DNA of 52,835 nt from Mesaphorura yosii. Its lineage: Eukaryota > Arthropoda > Collembola > Poduromorpha > Tullbergiidae. Positions 40,801 through 52,667 of this stretch are shown here, one piece after another; the first letter of the stretch is position 1, and every line of letters begins with the position of its first letter. The notes below the pieces were generated by a model that was not told where the DNA came from, made no database searches, and saw only the letters and a program-made list of their open reading frames with translations. Position numbers and translations under genes: made by a program. The stretch is from positions 1-52,835 of the forward strand of contig WIXG01000466.1 of the NCBI GenBank assembly GCA_009869945.1. The letters run 5' to 3'.

Positions 40801-40886
40801 ACTCGATGCTTTGCGCGGCATGTGCATTCAAGGAAAGCCTGCCATGCTCATGCACTGTTGTAACCGGTGTGTATTTTCTGTTACAG

Positions 40887-43800
40887 GATTCAGACCTGGG
40901 TTTCTTGCTTAACGAGGCCAAGCTGTCTTCTCCGTGGAGTCCTAACTCGGGACCCGCTCCCGACACCAATGGAGCGGGGAGCGACCACAGCCTTGACGTC
41001 AGCGATGTAAGTCTCATTCTTGCACTACTCTTTACCTTGAAAATACATCGCCTTTCATCATGGCCATAGCAACGCAAACTAAATTCTCTCTTGGAACTAG
41101 TAGAATTTTTCCTTCATCGCGTGACTCGAAGGAGTATAATTTTCCCTTGTATATTTGTATAATTGAATATAAATGGGATTTAACCTCTGCGACTGGCTTG
41201 ACAAAAGGAATTGCAGGTCGCATGCTTTCTCTCAAAATGTGATTTGATTCTTGAGAAACAAAAGCTTCAATTTTGGGAGCTTCGAGACTCTTGAAGAGAC
41301 CAACTTTCCCGTAATCTTCCCATGTCTCCCGCCTTGTCTGGCATCATTGCCTGTTGCAAGGTGTTTCTAATCACGAGCGTGTAGAGTTCTGAAAATGATT
41401 TTCGCGTGTGTCACGCAGGACGACAAGGATTTATCATCCTCCGATGCGGAAGGAGTTTGGAGCCCAGACATCGAGCAGAGTTTTCAGGAAGCTTTGGCCA
41501 TTTATCCACCATGCGGCCGAAGAAAAATCATTTTGTCTGATGAGGGGAAGATGTACGGTAAGTAAAAGGCTACTTTCTCATGCAGTCAGTTCACAGACCG
41601 TGTACAAATGCACACCGCTCTCCAGTAATTCAAAACTCAAATTGGTGCGTTTGAGGAACCGCTTGCCTTGCCCTTTGTGCTGTGCTTTTTATCATCGCTG
41701 GGTGGATGGTTACTTTTCACTTGATTGCTTTCTCCACTTGAGTCATCCGCCGCGTGCTCACTTTATACGTTTACCTTTTGCCTGCAATTCGAATCACTTG
41801 TTGGTTTGTTACTTGAATATTTAAAGTTTCCGACTTGGCTCATTCCTTCCTCATTGATTTCTGCCTCGCCGCCCATGAAAATGTGTATTGTGGTGGCATA
41901 AATTTAAAAAGGTGAAATTTCTCCGTTCGTTATCTTGATGTCCTGTCCGTTTGTGGCGTACGCTCGAAAAACTAAAAATTTCAAACAACAGCGACCGAGT
42001 AGCATTCTTCTGGCTGTATTGCGCTCATTAAAAAGAACAGTAAAGAATTTAGGCGCTTTCAACTTTTCTCGTCCAATTCTGCTCGACTTTCTCAGTTTCC
42101 ACCCTTTCTTTCCACGCGATGGAAAAGTTGGCGCTGGCTTTATTAAGTTTCAGTTTACAACGTTCATGTGTATGTGGGCTCTGTAATGTGTGCGGTGTCA
42201 TTCTTCAAAGTTTAATTTTGTTACAATTTGCTATTCCTACTCATACCTGATTCACCGTGCGTCATTGCTGATATTGCTGAAGGCTCAATTTTCACCGTTG
42301 GCCGCCGCAAACACGAGCAGCATGCTTTCGGGTAATAAACTCGGCGGTCATTTAATTAATGCTTAATTACAGAGATCAAATTAATCAACCTTATTATTAG
42401 TAGCATAAACGTAATTGGAATCGCGCACGCATACGTACAAGCGTATCAATTCTCATAAAGAGCATGGGCTGCCGGCCTGCTTACAGCGAAGCCATGTGTT
42501 GGCAGTTGGCATATGAAATGAATGTAAATGAAGTTAGTTTCCCTGTTCGAATTAACGCTTCAAATCTGTCGCGAATGATTTATTTATGCGAGGGCAGAAA
42601 AGATGAAGCTTTCATGTATAATTGGATGAGCAGACGAGTTCATAGTGTAAGTGTGAATCCGATACTCATCTTCAGAATATCGAGATCGAGTACTCGCACT
42701 TCGTTTTATATATTCATTGTATGCTCACGGCTCACATCATCTTCCTATTTTCGGAACTGACTGATTTTTTTGTGAGGATTCGACTACTGACACAAGCGAC
42801 AATAATTTCCATTGTGTGTTTACTGTCTGAGAGCGTTGCTAGAAGCTCGAAGCAAGTAAAAATGATAGCTCTTCGCGTCGGAAGCTCAACCGAGGAGAGG
42901 AGACAAAAGCTAGTAAAAGAGTAGTAAATTGGAATAGGTGACTGTAAACATAAGAAGCGACGTACTAAAAGGCTGTTGAAGTTAAGACGGAGACGAGAGG
43001 TAGGAAGCTCATCTGTTTTCTTTTGTGGATGCTCGTGTTTGCGACTCTCTCGCAACTACACTCTGAAGACAAAGTTTCGTATCTATTTCGCTCATTTTGG
43101 TCCCGGATGAGGCAAAACACATCTTCGTATTTGCTAACTCTCATGACTCTTTTCTCTCTCGCTCTTTCACTGTCGCTCTCACATGTCTGATGCCTCCGTT
43201 CCCTATTGCAGTCCGCTCGCGAGTCTGGCTGCCTGCACGGCATGCCATGTTGTGTGTTTTCCGTACATAGACAAAACTACCGTTCAACTCGGTACATGCA
43301 CTAATTGGACATTCTTGGCATAGTTTAGTCGGAATATCGTTGTGAATTTCCCCTCCTCCGGCTCCCTACCCAGCAAAAAATGCTCTCCCTTCCCGCTCGA
43401 TCCCGGGTTCTCTGATCTGCCAGACCGGTTCGCCAGGGAAGGGATCTCTGCACGCTCAAGGAGCGAACCAGTCGTGGAAAAGTGGGATCGACCAACTCGA
43501 CGACCGGGTTTTTCACTTAATTCAACCAACCTCTATTTTTTCCTTACCAAATATTCAATAACATATATTTTATATAGAGAATTACAATGCAATATTATTA
43601 CATGGTGATTTAGTAGAGAAAGGGAAGTCGGATAAAATGCAATATATTTTATGCACAAAATAGAGTCGGAAAAGAATTCTCCGTGCAATATCGGCCGGAA
43701 TAAATTCTAAACGCTCATATGGACTAGTTTGTCAACCATGTGCAGCAGATTTACGAAAATCGAAGCAGCAACTGCAAGCACCCCTTCACAGATGTGCCGT

Positions 43801-46800
43801 AAAATCAAATCAGGGCCGAAAGCCTCATTGATCCCGTAACTTTATCTTCAATTATCTCCCTCAATTTCATTGCCATTGCAAAACATTTTCAGACATTAGG
43901 CACACCGGACATACATTTGCACGCAGCTTGAAGGGTCAATGATCATGAATATTATTGATTTGCTAATACTAAAAGCAACCCTTTCATAATGACCACTAAT
44001 GAATAACGTAACTTTCGCCTATAAGCCCCAGCACGATTCACAGAAAGTAAGGTCGAAATCCCCAACTTAATTGCCCGAAATCGTGTTTACAAATTAAATA
44101 GAATTAATAAATATGATTGGCAGTAATTTTGCCGATCAAGAAATTTCTGGAAATTCTGCAGTCATAACGAATTCATTGCCTTTCCTGTGCTCTGTCGACA
44201 AGGCAGAGAGCGCGGTTCAACAGTTGTATTTAATGATCACTCATTTACGTACATCTTTGGTTAACGCTTCTCGCCTGCCTGCGTAAGACCGTAAGGACAG
44301 CGGACTTATAACTAATTTTACGAGTCAATAATGTGAGGCATTGACAAAACGAGTCGCAATTATAGTCGTGAGTCGGAATGGGATAATTCGATAATTCCAT
44401 GCGACTTCTCCTTCAGCGACTTGGACCTGATGAAACATTGTACCTGGACTCGAATCTTGGCCCTGAATGCGTGGACTGCGTGTCAGACGTGTTGCTGCAA
44501 AGTACCTCTCGTAAAGCACATTAAATTATTCCATTGATATGTTAATCACATTGTGTGCATGTAGTTGATGACTCTGACCTTTAGAAGTGAAGTGAGTCAG
44601 GCATTGAGTCACGAAATTTTAGAATGTTATTCGAGCGGAAATTTCGGGTGGATTAATTTACTGTTTGCGGCGTCTTCGTGTACAATTAAATCTAGGACGA
44701 TTTAATAGATGTATTCAAACTGCGTAGAGGTTCAGTGCATGTGCCATGTGTAGATGAGCTGATGAGCTGGGCGACGCAGCGCAAACAATTTGGGTTTGTG
44801 AGGACCTTTAAATATTAAAGCAGTCGTTTGACACCGCTGAAACTGTGATGTGAACACAATGAAGAGGTATGAACTCTGATGGCATTTTGCAAGCTCGAGA
44901 GATCCAGACTGAGTGGAAATGCCTCGGTTAATAAATTTGTTTACGGAGTTACAACTTGAGTCGCGGTGTTTATTTGATTTGGCTTCTGGTATGTCACTCG
45001 AGCTTCCATCCAAACTTTCTCATTACTCAGCCCCTGGAAAGTTACTTTTAAAGTTGGAATTGAGTGAGAAGACGAGCAGCAGGCAAGACAACGCCGAGAA
45101 ATGAGGTTGACAAATGAAAGGGAATTTATTTCGGCGTTGGTGAATCGCTGAGAGTGAAAGAAAAAGTATTATTCATTTAGACTGCTTTCATCTCGCCTGC
45201 GTATTTACGAATACATCTCTCTCGGCCTCGGCGCTTTCTTCCTTCGTTACCTCTCATTCAGCCAGGCTCGATATCTTGAAACAACAACAAAGCGACATGG
45301 CAATGTGATCTTCAATAAAGATTTCTCACAGATTCATTGTGTACGCCGTGACCAAACGCAAGTCGGAATTTGGTCTCGTGGACTGCTTGACTACTGACTC
45401 CGGTCTCATCACCACCCAGGCCGATGTTGCTCTCTCGCGGTTAGCATTCATTTCGACAGAAGAGCAACTGGAAGAAATGGAACAAAGTGACAAATAATAT
45501 TGGCTGAGCTGAGGGAGACGGGAACCAAGACACGATAACCAAAGATTAAGAACGACATTGGTTTCTCTCCGTGCGACCATGCGATGCCGTGCACATTCCT
45601 TTTATTCAATAACTGAACAAAACGAATGCAATGCTGTTCGCAGAATGTCGAATGTTCTTGTATCGCACGAGACTATGCTTTGGGTTAAGACAACGACAAA
45701 ATGCGGAGACGGAAATTGTTCATTCTGCAAGAGCATACACAAAACGCACACAAGTCGATAAGGAAGTTGCTGGAATTGCGAGGAAACCGGTTTCCAGGAA
45801 AAGAAGACTCCGAACTCGACTTACCTGTAAACACTTTTATTTTCTTTGAGTTTCTTCCTCTTGACATGGAAGCTTTGGAAACTCCGAAACGGACGGAATT
45901 TTGAGGACACACGCGCAGGCGGTCGTAATTTCAGTATCTAATGCTTTTCGGGGAAAGCTATTTGAGAAGAAAGTGATGGGCAATCTCAAACTCTGGACGA
46001 CGCAGGCAAATAAGAGCGATTACCAGTAGCTTCTCTGGAGAAGAGTGACGACAATTTATACCTCAATTTCGAGAAGCGCTTCGATTTCACTCTTCATCCT
46101 CGGATATAAAACACATTGCGTTGAGGTGTTGGTTAGCCCGGCTTGAGCTTGCACGCCAATACTCACGGACATTCAGCATCAATGAGATTGAGTGATTAGA
46201 CTTCTTTATGCTGATGAATTGACAAGCACGTCCGAATGCTGTCATAAAAATTTCTATGTCTGATTTCAATAATATTTTAATTACTTCCCTTCGTTTGGGC
46301 ATACCTGAGAAGTATTCAAAAGCTGGGTCGCCGTAGACTTTTCGCATTTTCCGAATTCTTCTCGATCCACATGAAACGAAATCCACGTATTCACAAGAGG
46401 CACGAGAATCATCTGCATAACACAGAAATTCTCCTTTAGGTTTGTTACATCGACTCTGAACCTTGCCCCTGCAATTACCTGATTGCAGAAGCGCTGAGCA
46501 CGATACACAAGTTTAACAAGATTGTTAATTACTACTCTTTGTCTCAATCCTCGCTCAGGGTACATTGAGGAAGATGAGTCATTTTGTGCACTGCAGCGGG
46601 TCAGAAAGGAAATGATTTTGACGTTGGGTAATCAATTGTACTCGTACGTAATGTAAGGATGATGACCTAAGTGTATTCTTCGTGGATTGTTCGTTTAAAA
46701 TCTTGTACATTCATGGAATCTTGAGCATTTTTCTTTCTATGATTTTATTTATCGGTAAACACCAAAATAAGGTACAATGTAAAATAAGAGTATTTACCAG

Positions 46801-49312
46801 AAATTTGCAAGGTGGTAAAGCCAAACCGAGAATCTTCGTCTTTTGCTTACACAAGCAAGAGACGAACTCTTGCCTTGTTACTCCCTTGGTAGAGCGTTCG
46901 ACATATTAGACCCCTGATTCGAATCGATTTTTTTCAGGATCAAGGCCGTTTATCAGTGATAACATCACTCTGTTGCGAAATATCTTCCAGATTATGTCTG
47001 GACAAGCGGTGGGCATTGCCATTTATGTTTACTGTCTGAATTTTTAGAACTTCGCCTCGATCGCCTTAAATCTGTATTTAATTATTAATGTTTTACGATT
47101 GTAGGTCGGAATGAGTTGATAGCACGTTACATCAAACTGCGAACGGGGAAGACACGTACGAGAAAACAAGTGAGCTCTCATATCCAGGTGCTGGCAAGAA
47201 GAAAGATGCGTGAAATCCAAGCCAAATTGAAAGTAAGAACCTTTTAGTGTGGATGATAATAATGGACATTCTAGGTAGTTTAATGGTTTTAATCATAATG
47301 CGAGGTTCGAGTTGTGCGTCTGGATGACTCACTGTTGTAAGTCGTTCATTATTCGAAGGTAAAGCGAAATGTTTTATGGTTGAGTGAGAAACGAGTGGTT
47401 TCTCTTCTTTTCAGAGATGAACGTGACAAGCTGGGTAGAATGTAAAGATGAGAGCATAATAGCACTGAATTCAATTATTTTTGCCATATGAGGATGACTC
47501 AATGTTTCATTTTTTGTCTATTTCTCTATTTTGTTTAGCAAAATCAAGACCAACAACAGAAAGACACGCAAAAGGCGCTTCAGACCATGTCTTCGATGTC
47601 TAGTGCACAAATTGTATCAGCCACTGCCATGCACAACAAAGCTACAGCCGCTGGCCTGGCAACGGCTGCTGGTCTTGCCACTCTGGGCTTGAGTTCTACC
47701 GTCCCTCCTTATTCAGGCACTGTCCCAGTAAGCTCCTTCGAAATCAGGAGAAGCAGTCAAGAAATCATAAATTCAATCCAATTATGTCATGTTTTTCAGT
47801 TCTGGCAGGCGGGTCTACAACCATCGCCTCAAGAGTAAGTTAGCAAAAAATATCGTAATTTCTTCTGCCAGCCCAATTCAGTCTCGCAGTTTGCAGTTTT
47901 CATTTTCCATTTAACCTGCATCGGGTACTCCGAGTTAATTTCAACTCTTGATTTCCCTTAATTTAGTGTCAAGCCTTTCTCCCAAGTGGTTCATATGGGA
48001 ACGCCTGGTGGTAAAACCAATTCTACTGGCAACGGGTCAGGTCCGGATATTGGTCTCTCAGCAAGTACAGCTTCGGTTTGGGAAGGCAGAGCGATTGCCA
48101 CTCACAAGCTCTGCTTGGTGGATTTCTCCGCATTCATGGAGCTACAAAGGGATCCAGACACAGTAAGCGCCAATACGATATTCCAACCATTCAGTAGAGC
48201 TGGAATTCCTTGGCTGTACCTGCGAATTCTTAATGTCGATTAATCCTTTGGAGTTGCATAATTTCATCTCAGCAAATACTTTCTTTGACAAATAGTTTGA
48301 AGTACAGCACGTGGTTAAAATCCGTCATGATAATTCAGTAAAGCGCTTACAAAGCTGTTCTAAAAATACTCTGCCTGGAAATCCGTTAAAATATTTACAG
48401 CATCCTTGTGGTATTCGTCCTTCAGCATTCCCTCTCAGTTATCGTCAAGGAATTCTTACCCCACTTAATTGTTGTGTGCATAGCTAAATTCTTTCGTGTT
48501 TGAATCTTTTCTGCAGTATCAGAAGCATCTCTTCGTGCACATTGGCCCTGTCTCATACTCGGATCCCGTTCTGGAGGTAAACACTGACAAAATCTATTGG
48601 GTTACTTGCAACGAATGTTGACTAATGCTACTTTTTCCAATTTGCGCAGTCTGTTGATATCCGTCAGATTTACGACAAATTCCCAGAAAAGAAGGGCGGA
48701 CTCAAGGAACTCTACGACAAGGGTCCGCAGAATGGATTCTTCCTTGTAAAATTCTGGGCTGATCTCGGTTCCAATATTCAAGATGAAATTGGAGCCTTTT
48801 ACGGAGTTACAAGCCAGTACGTCACGAGAGTTACTACTTAGCCTGTGTTTGATAGCAATGTCATCATAGTGCATTAATTACTTTTAAGGTATGAGAGCAA
48901 TGACAGCATGACAATCACCTGCTCCACCAAAGTCTGTTCATTCGGAAAGCAAGTGGTGGAGAAAGTAGAAACGGAGTATCCGCGTTTCGAAAATGGCCGT
49001 TTCTGCTACCGAATTCATCGCTCTCCAATGTGCGAGTACATGATCAACTTCATTCACAAACTAAAGCATCTCCCAGAAAAGTACATGATGAACAGCGTAC
49101 TCGAAAACTTTACTATTCTGCAGGTATGTCATTAAGCCTCCAATCATGTGTGATACTTGATTCTGTATGCTCTAACTTACCAAATCATTTAATTTCAGGT
49201 TGTGTCAAATCGCGAGACTCAAGAAACTTTACTTTGTATAGCTTACGTATTCGAAGTGTCAACTTCAGACCATGGAGCTCAGCACCACATCTATAAGCTA
49301 GTTAAAGAGTAA
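40887..49312 (+). CDS. sd: Scalloped / TEAD transcription factor (N-terminal exon not found)
   Basis: Ten exons: 40887-41006, 41419-41557, 47105-47232, 47539-47727, 47800-47834, 47967-48162, 48517-48576, 48650-48816, 48889-49123 and 49199-49312. They join in phase to 460 visible residues. The TEA DNA-binding domain (about visible residues 48-120) starts [14 protein letters not shown] and includes [15 protein letters not shown] and [16 protein letters not shown]. After a Gln/Ala/Ser linker, the Yki/YAP-binding domain runs from about [13 protein letters not shown] to the end. It retains [10 protein letters not shown], whose cysteine aligns with the palmitoylated TEAD cysteine, and the final HHIYKLVKE, whose tyrosine contacts the co-activator in vertebrate TEADs. 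The protein carries Hippo-pathway output in the nucleus. The first visible exon follows TTTTCTGTTACAG, has no Met and must be preceded by a phase-0 exon. An in-frame ATG at 40806 exists only if that acceptor is not used. Confidence 0.97.
41558..47104 (+). other. Large intron of scalloped within the TEA-domain coding region
   Basis: This 5547-base intron splits the TEA domain after KMYG, leaving G|GT across the junction. It holds an antisense cysteine-rich reading frame (46087-46493), a cluster of TAATTA words near 42351-42370 and a G/C-rich island near 43360-43520. Otherwise only open frames without domains are seen. Confidence 0.85.
46087..46493 (-). CDS. Nested antisense cysteine-rich protein, partial, unrecognised
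   Basis: I do not recognise this family. Two minus-strand exons can be read: 46305-46493, after the acceptor TCGTGCTCAG, and 46087-46238, after ATTTTTATGACAG. A 66-base intron separates them (donor G|GTATGC), the size usual in this window. About 112 residues result, ending in SEDEE and TGA. The first exon has five spaced cysteines ([32 protein letters not shown]) followed by a basic stretch [10 protein letters not shown]. The second has two more cysteines and is rich in S and N. This looks like a secreted disulphide-bonded domain, but no upstream exon with a start codon or signal peptide was found. The gene is therefore partial, continues further left on its own strand, or is a relic. Another frame over the same bases is open too (46281-46565), which lowers confidence. 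Confidence 0.35.
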
Positions 49313-50866
49313 TGGCAGCGTAACAATCTTGTTTTCAAAACTGTGTTTATTTGCAATATTAGCGCTTGTAATTTTGCGAAAGCCAAAAATTACTGATTGT
49401 GTATGTGTATTTTCTCACTTGTCTCGTCGAAGAACGTATTTAGCTTGTGTTAAGGCGAAATATATTTTTATTTATATTAACGATATCAGTACTAAAAGCC
49501 ATTGTACCTTCCGAGCCGAGAAATGAAACCACTTATTATATTTCTCACCGCAAATGTACTTTAATCCTCACCACAGAAAATGTACTCATTTTTCCGCAAA
49601 AAATAAAGTTTGTCTCCCCATAAAGTCCACTTTTCTCATTAAAAAGCTATATTTAGCCATTGACTGACTCACTGAACGAAAGTACAGCGAGTAGAGCAAA
49701 AAGGCGCAGCGACTACTGCCAAGAAGGCGCTTTTGGTTCAATAAATATGACCAATGTCAAATAATGTGGTCAATTTTTAAAATGCAGTCAAGTTGGATTT
49801 TGGGACGATCAAAGAATCTTTTGGGGAGAAAGTAAGTATTTCTGCGGAGTGGTGAATTTGCGGAGGAATTTCTGTACTTTTGAGGTGGCTTAAGATATGA
49901 GCCAAATGAAACACGGACAAGCCATAATCCTTTAATATTTGTCCTTCCGGCGGCAGGAAGAGAGAGCTTCGTCGGTCTCATCGCAAAATTGATTTGTTTT
50001 AATTACTGTGCTTTTAACTGGCAGATGAGATGGAACACATCTATTCTTCGAGAAGCAATCAATGTTACATGTCTCTCAATCTAATCTTTGAATTTATTTT
50101 ACATCAGTATTTTTACGCCATTTCTTTAGGGTTCATTTGTTTTGGTGCAATCGCCCGTGTCAATCTTTGTTTTAATACTTGACATCTCTGAGATAATTGT
50201 TTCTTTTTCGAATCTACCAAAATTGAGATACAAATGGCAAATCTGTAGAACTTATTTATAGTGGCCACATTATTAATTGTAAAATGTGAACTTATTTAGA
50301 CAATTTAAGGAATATATATTTATATCTTGGAAATAATCGTGAGAGATTCTTGCGTGAAAAAATAAAAGAAACTTAATGAAAATGGAAATTAGCAACTTCT
50401 CGACTTAGGTAGCGATAGGCACAAGAAGGTATTTTACGTTGTGAGCTGTGTTGTTAGCACTGACACCAAATTATATTCACCTGCGGCCAATTGTATATAC
50501 CGAATGACTTTAATCACCTACTAACCTTGTAAGCATAGTTTGACAAAATTAATTACCTTTCAAAAGTGGAATTTAACATTTGTAAAAACCAAATATCAGT
50601 GTTTATATTAAGAAGCATTCTTTGATATAGAGTACTGACATGAGATTGATTCCTTGCTTAAAATCGGATATCAAGAGATCGGAGAGATTTAAACTTATTC
50701 TTTGCAATCATTTTTATCTTTTACACAAAAGAGAAAATGACGGACAAATGAGAGCATATTCTACTAACGACTGTACATTATTATTGTTATCATTAATGTA
50801 TCAACTCAGTGTAACATAGTGCATATGCTACATGTGTAATTTTCTCTTTTTGTAAAGCCCCAACCA
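49313..50866. other. scalloped 3' UTR and intergenic DNA
   Basis: A/T-rich sequence between the convergent scalloped gene and the minus-strand cysteine-rich gene. It has several AATAAA/TTTATT words and no supported coding sequence. Confidence 0.6.
49602..49607 (+). terminator. Candidate polyadenylation signal of scalloped
   Basis: AATAAA lies about 290 bases past the stop codon and is followed by a T/G-rich stretch (GTTTGTCTCC). A second AATAAA lies near 49739. Longer 3' UTRs are common for this gene, so other sites may be used as well. Confidence 0.45.
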
Positions 50867-50872
50867 TTTATT
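50867..50872 (-). terminator. Candidate polyadenylation signal of the minus-strand cysteine-rich gene
   Basis: TTTATT on the plus strand reads AATAAA on the minus strand, 45 bases past the stop codon at 50917. That close spacing supports the proposed final exon. Confidence 0.5.
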
Positions 50873-50916
50873 ACACTGGAAATAATAAACTTATGAAAGT
50901 GTTATCCTAAATTATA

Positions 50917-51540
50917 TTAATTATCATTCCAACAGAGTTCTCTCATCACTTTACAATTATTAAATCCTAGGCGATCGTTTCGCCAGATTTCATCGCGCTT
51001 GGAAGGAAAGAGAAAGAAGTACAGAAAAAGATTGGACAGATGTCGCGTAGGCTTACTTTCCAACAATTTCTGCCACCATCACGAGAGCTGGAGCATGAAT
51101 TGCATAGGCAGCATCCATTTTTGCTCTTGTATTTCAAGTCACCTGCACATTTGATTATGCCAAAACTGTGAAAGTAAAAGCCATTGCCATTAAAAGCTCG
51201 TGGGTAAACAATTTTGCGCATGAGCTGGGACGCCACTGAGGTTATAATTGAATTTTGGACTTCACAAAGGCATGAATGGCAAGTTGATCCTTTCCAAATT
51301 GATACTTTGTAGTGTCTCAAAAAATCAAAATCAGTTCCAATTCGTCCATTGGCCTGGAAAACTCAAAGTTCAATCCTGGGTCTTTGTAAGAATTATGACC
51401 CCGCTCCATGGATACTCTGACCCGTCGGACTTGCACAAAAGAAGCCAAGCCGAAAGCCGACAGTTGCGACATGGCAGAGGCAAGAATTCGTGATCCGTTA
51501 AATCTGATTCCATAAAGACAATCATCACTCGAATATGCAT
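50917..51540 (-). CDS. Small cysteine-rich protein with vWC-like motifs (start uncertain)
   Basis: I found this by splicing: 51416-51540, 51057-51315 and 50917-50997, on the minus strand. The last intron (59 bases, GTAAGC to CTTTCCTTCCAAG) is very convincing, the first (donor GA|GTATCC, acceptor TTTTTTGAG) less so. The joined frame is 154 residues with fourteen cysteines. IWKGSTCHSCLCEV (residues 48-61) has the W...C-x2-C-x-C pattern, and NGCCLCNSC (108-116) the CC-x-C-x2-C pattern, of von Willebrand type C domains, though the middle of the domain lacks the usual cysteine pair. PCRNC and LLLCKSDGSE precede it. The C-terminus (NNCKVMRELCWNDN) adds two more cysteines. The ATG at 51540 is only the first Met in frame. 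No signal peptide is seen, so an upstream exon is likely; an open exon with a GTAAGT donor near 51748 is a candidate. The true family is unknown. Confidence 0.5.
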
Positions 51541-52551
51541 GCAGTGCAAGCGTGTTAATCGTGTGGGCGCGACACCGATTTTTCCAAGAAATCAGACGGG
51601 CAGAGGTGCACATCTTTCACTTCGGGATGGAAAAGTCCAAATTTATTCTCGTCGTTTATGTCATGGACTTTGTCAGATCTAAATTTAGCATTGTTTATTC
51701 TTCCCACAGGCGCTCTCGGGGCAAAATGATACAAATAGAAAATACTTACGGTCCACGTGTGCCAAATGCTTTGTGCTGTAACAAAGTTGCGTTCGGCGGA
51801 AGGGAAATTGCATGGAAATGGTTCCATATGAGCCTTCATGAATACAAAGTTAATTGCCAAACTTTTCTTGCTTAAATTTATTTGCCTGAATCATTATATT
51901 CACACTTCTTTTCAATATTAACGTGAAAAACATTCAAATTTCAATAGGGAGATGCTCGAATTTATTCCGTTTTCCTGCGAAATGCCTTGAATTTCTTTCG
52001 TCAACCAATACGTTGTCATTGCGGAAGACTGCATTGAAGTCAAACATTTGAGTGAGGTCCATTCATCTGTAATATTTTGATCAATTAGTTTCCATTTCTA
52101 AACTTCGTCTGAAAGACACGACGTAGAAAAAATATTTAAGGCGAAAGACGACTGTTTGTCTCGTTCTCTGTTGCTGGCTAGAGACCGAGACAGAAGTTTG
52201 GAATCTGTGATGAGACTCTAAATCGGATGATGACTGTGAAAAAGTGAGAACACATGCGTTGGAGAGGAATTCGGTCATCTAGTTGGTTCAAGGCAATCGG
52301 GGAATGAGAGCACAGGAAGACAGGCCTTTAATGGAGGAGAGGGGTTGTGCACGAAGAATGTTACAATTTGCGATCCGAAGTCTTATAATCAAATGCAAAA
52401 AAATTTTTAGCAGAGATAATTTTAGATTACAAGAAAGTGTAGGCGGGAGGTACAGAATAGCTGTGCTATGCAGGAAGAATGTTCGCGAAATCTTGTAGAA
52501 CTAAGTGATACCGTCATAGGTAAATTCAGCGAAAGGAACGCCTCCAAATCA
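51541..52551. other. Region upstream of two divergent genes
   Basis: This should contain the missing 5' exon(s) of the minus-strand cysteine-rich gene and the promoter of the calponin gene. A minus-strand donor GGACC|GTAAGT (51748) and an acceptor AAATTTAG| (51680) frame a short intron-like piece, but I could not link it in phase to the later exons. The rest shows nothing I can name. Confidence 0.4.
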
Positions 52552-52558
52552 TATAAAA
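52552..52558 (+). promoter_or_regulatory. TATA box of the Mp20-like calponin gene
   Basis: TATAAAA lies 110 bases upstream of the start codon at 52668, giving a 5' UTR of about 80 bases if transcription starts some 30 bases downstream. A TATA promoter fits a strongly expressed muscle gene. Confidence 0.65.
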
Positions 52559-52667
52559 ACTCTCACTTTTCGTTTATGCAAGTACATTTACCGGTCAACT
52601 TCAACAGAGACCACTCCAAATTTGCAGTTCGGAGCTAAACCACTTAACTTGTGTCAAATCTAATAAA

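Larger units (their letters stand above)
19411..40886. other. Long gene-poor region, probably the promoter and first intron of scalloped
   Basis: About 21.5 kb contains no exon that I can support. The longest open frames (plus strand 35071-35583, minus strand 38447-39004) lack domains and are within chance expectation. The first visible scalloped exon begins with a splice acceptor, so an upstream exon with the start codon must lie somewhere in or left of this region. Part of the stretch should therefore be that gene's 5' intron and enhancers. The right part, from about 33 kb, is richer in G/C and CpG than the left. Local items (a CAGA repeat, a palindrome and hairpins) are listed separately. 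Confidence 0.5.

Noticed and set aside
40806..40886. ATG at 40806 as the start of scalloped
   Set aside because: The 27 codons read through a strong polypyrimidine-CAG acceptor and look like intron (MLCAACAFKESLPC). Not excluded, but less likely than an upstream exon.
46281..46565. Minus-strand frame containing [12 protein letters not shown], resembling the cystatin QVVAG loop
   Set aside because: The resemblance is confined to a few residues, lacks the rest of the cystatin fold and overlaps a frame with better cysteine spacing and a normal intron.
46868..46940. tRNA-like boxes (TTGGTAGAGCG and GATTCGAATC followed by a T run)
   Set aside because: The D-arm and B-box words are there, but acceptor, anticodon and T stems do not pair. 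At best a decayed tRNA or SINE relic.
51317..51613. 98-codon minus-strand frame over the cysteine-rich gene
   Set aside because: It has no in-phase donor that reaches the strongly supported downstream exons, whereas the adjacent frame does and carries the cysteines.
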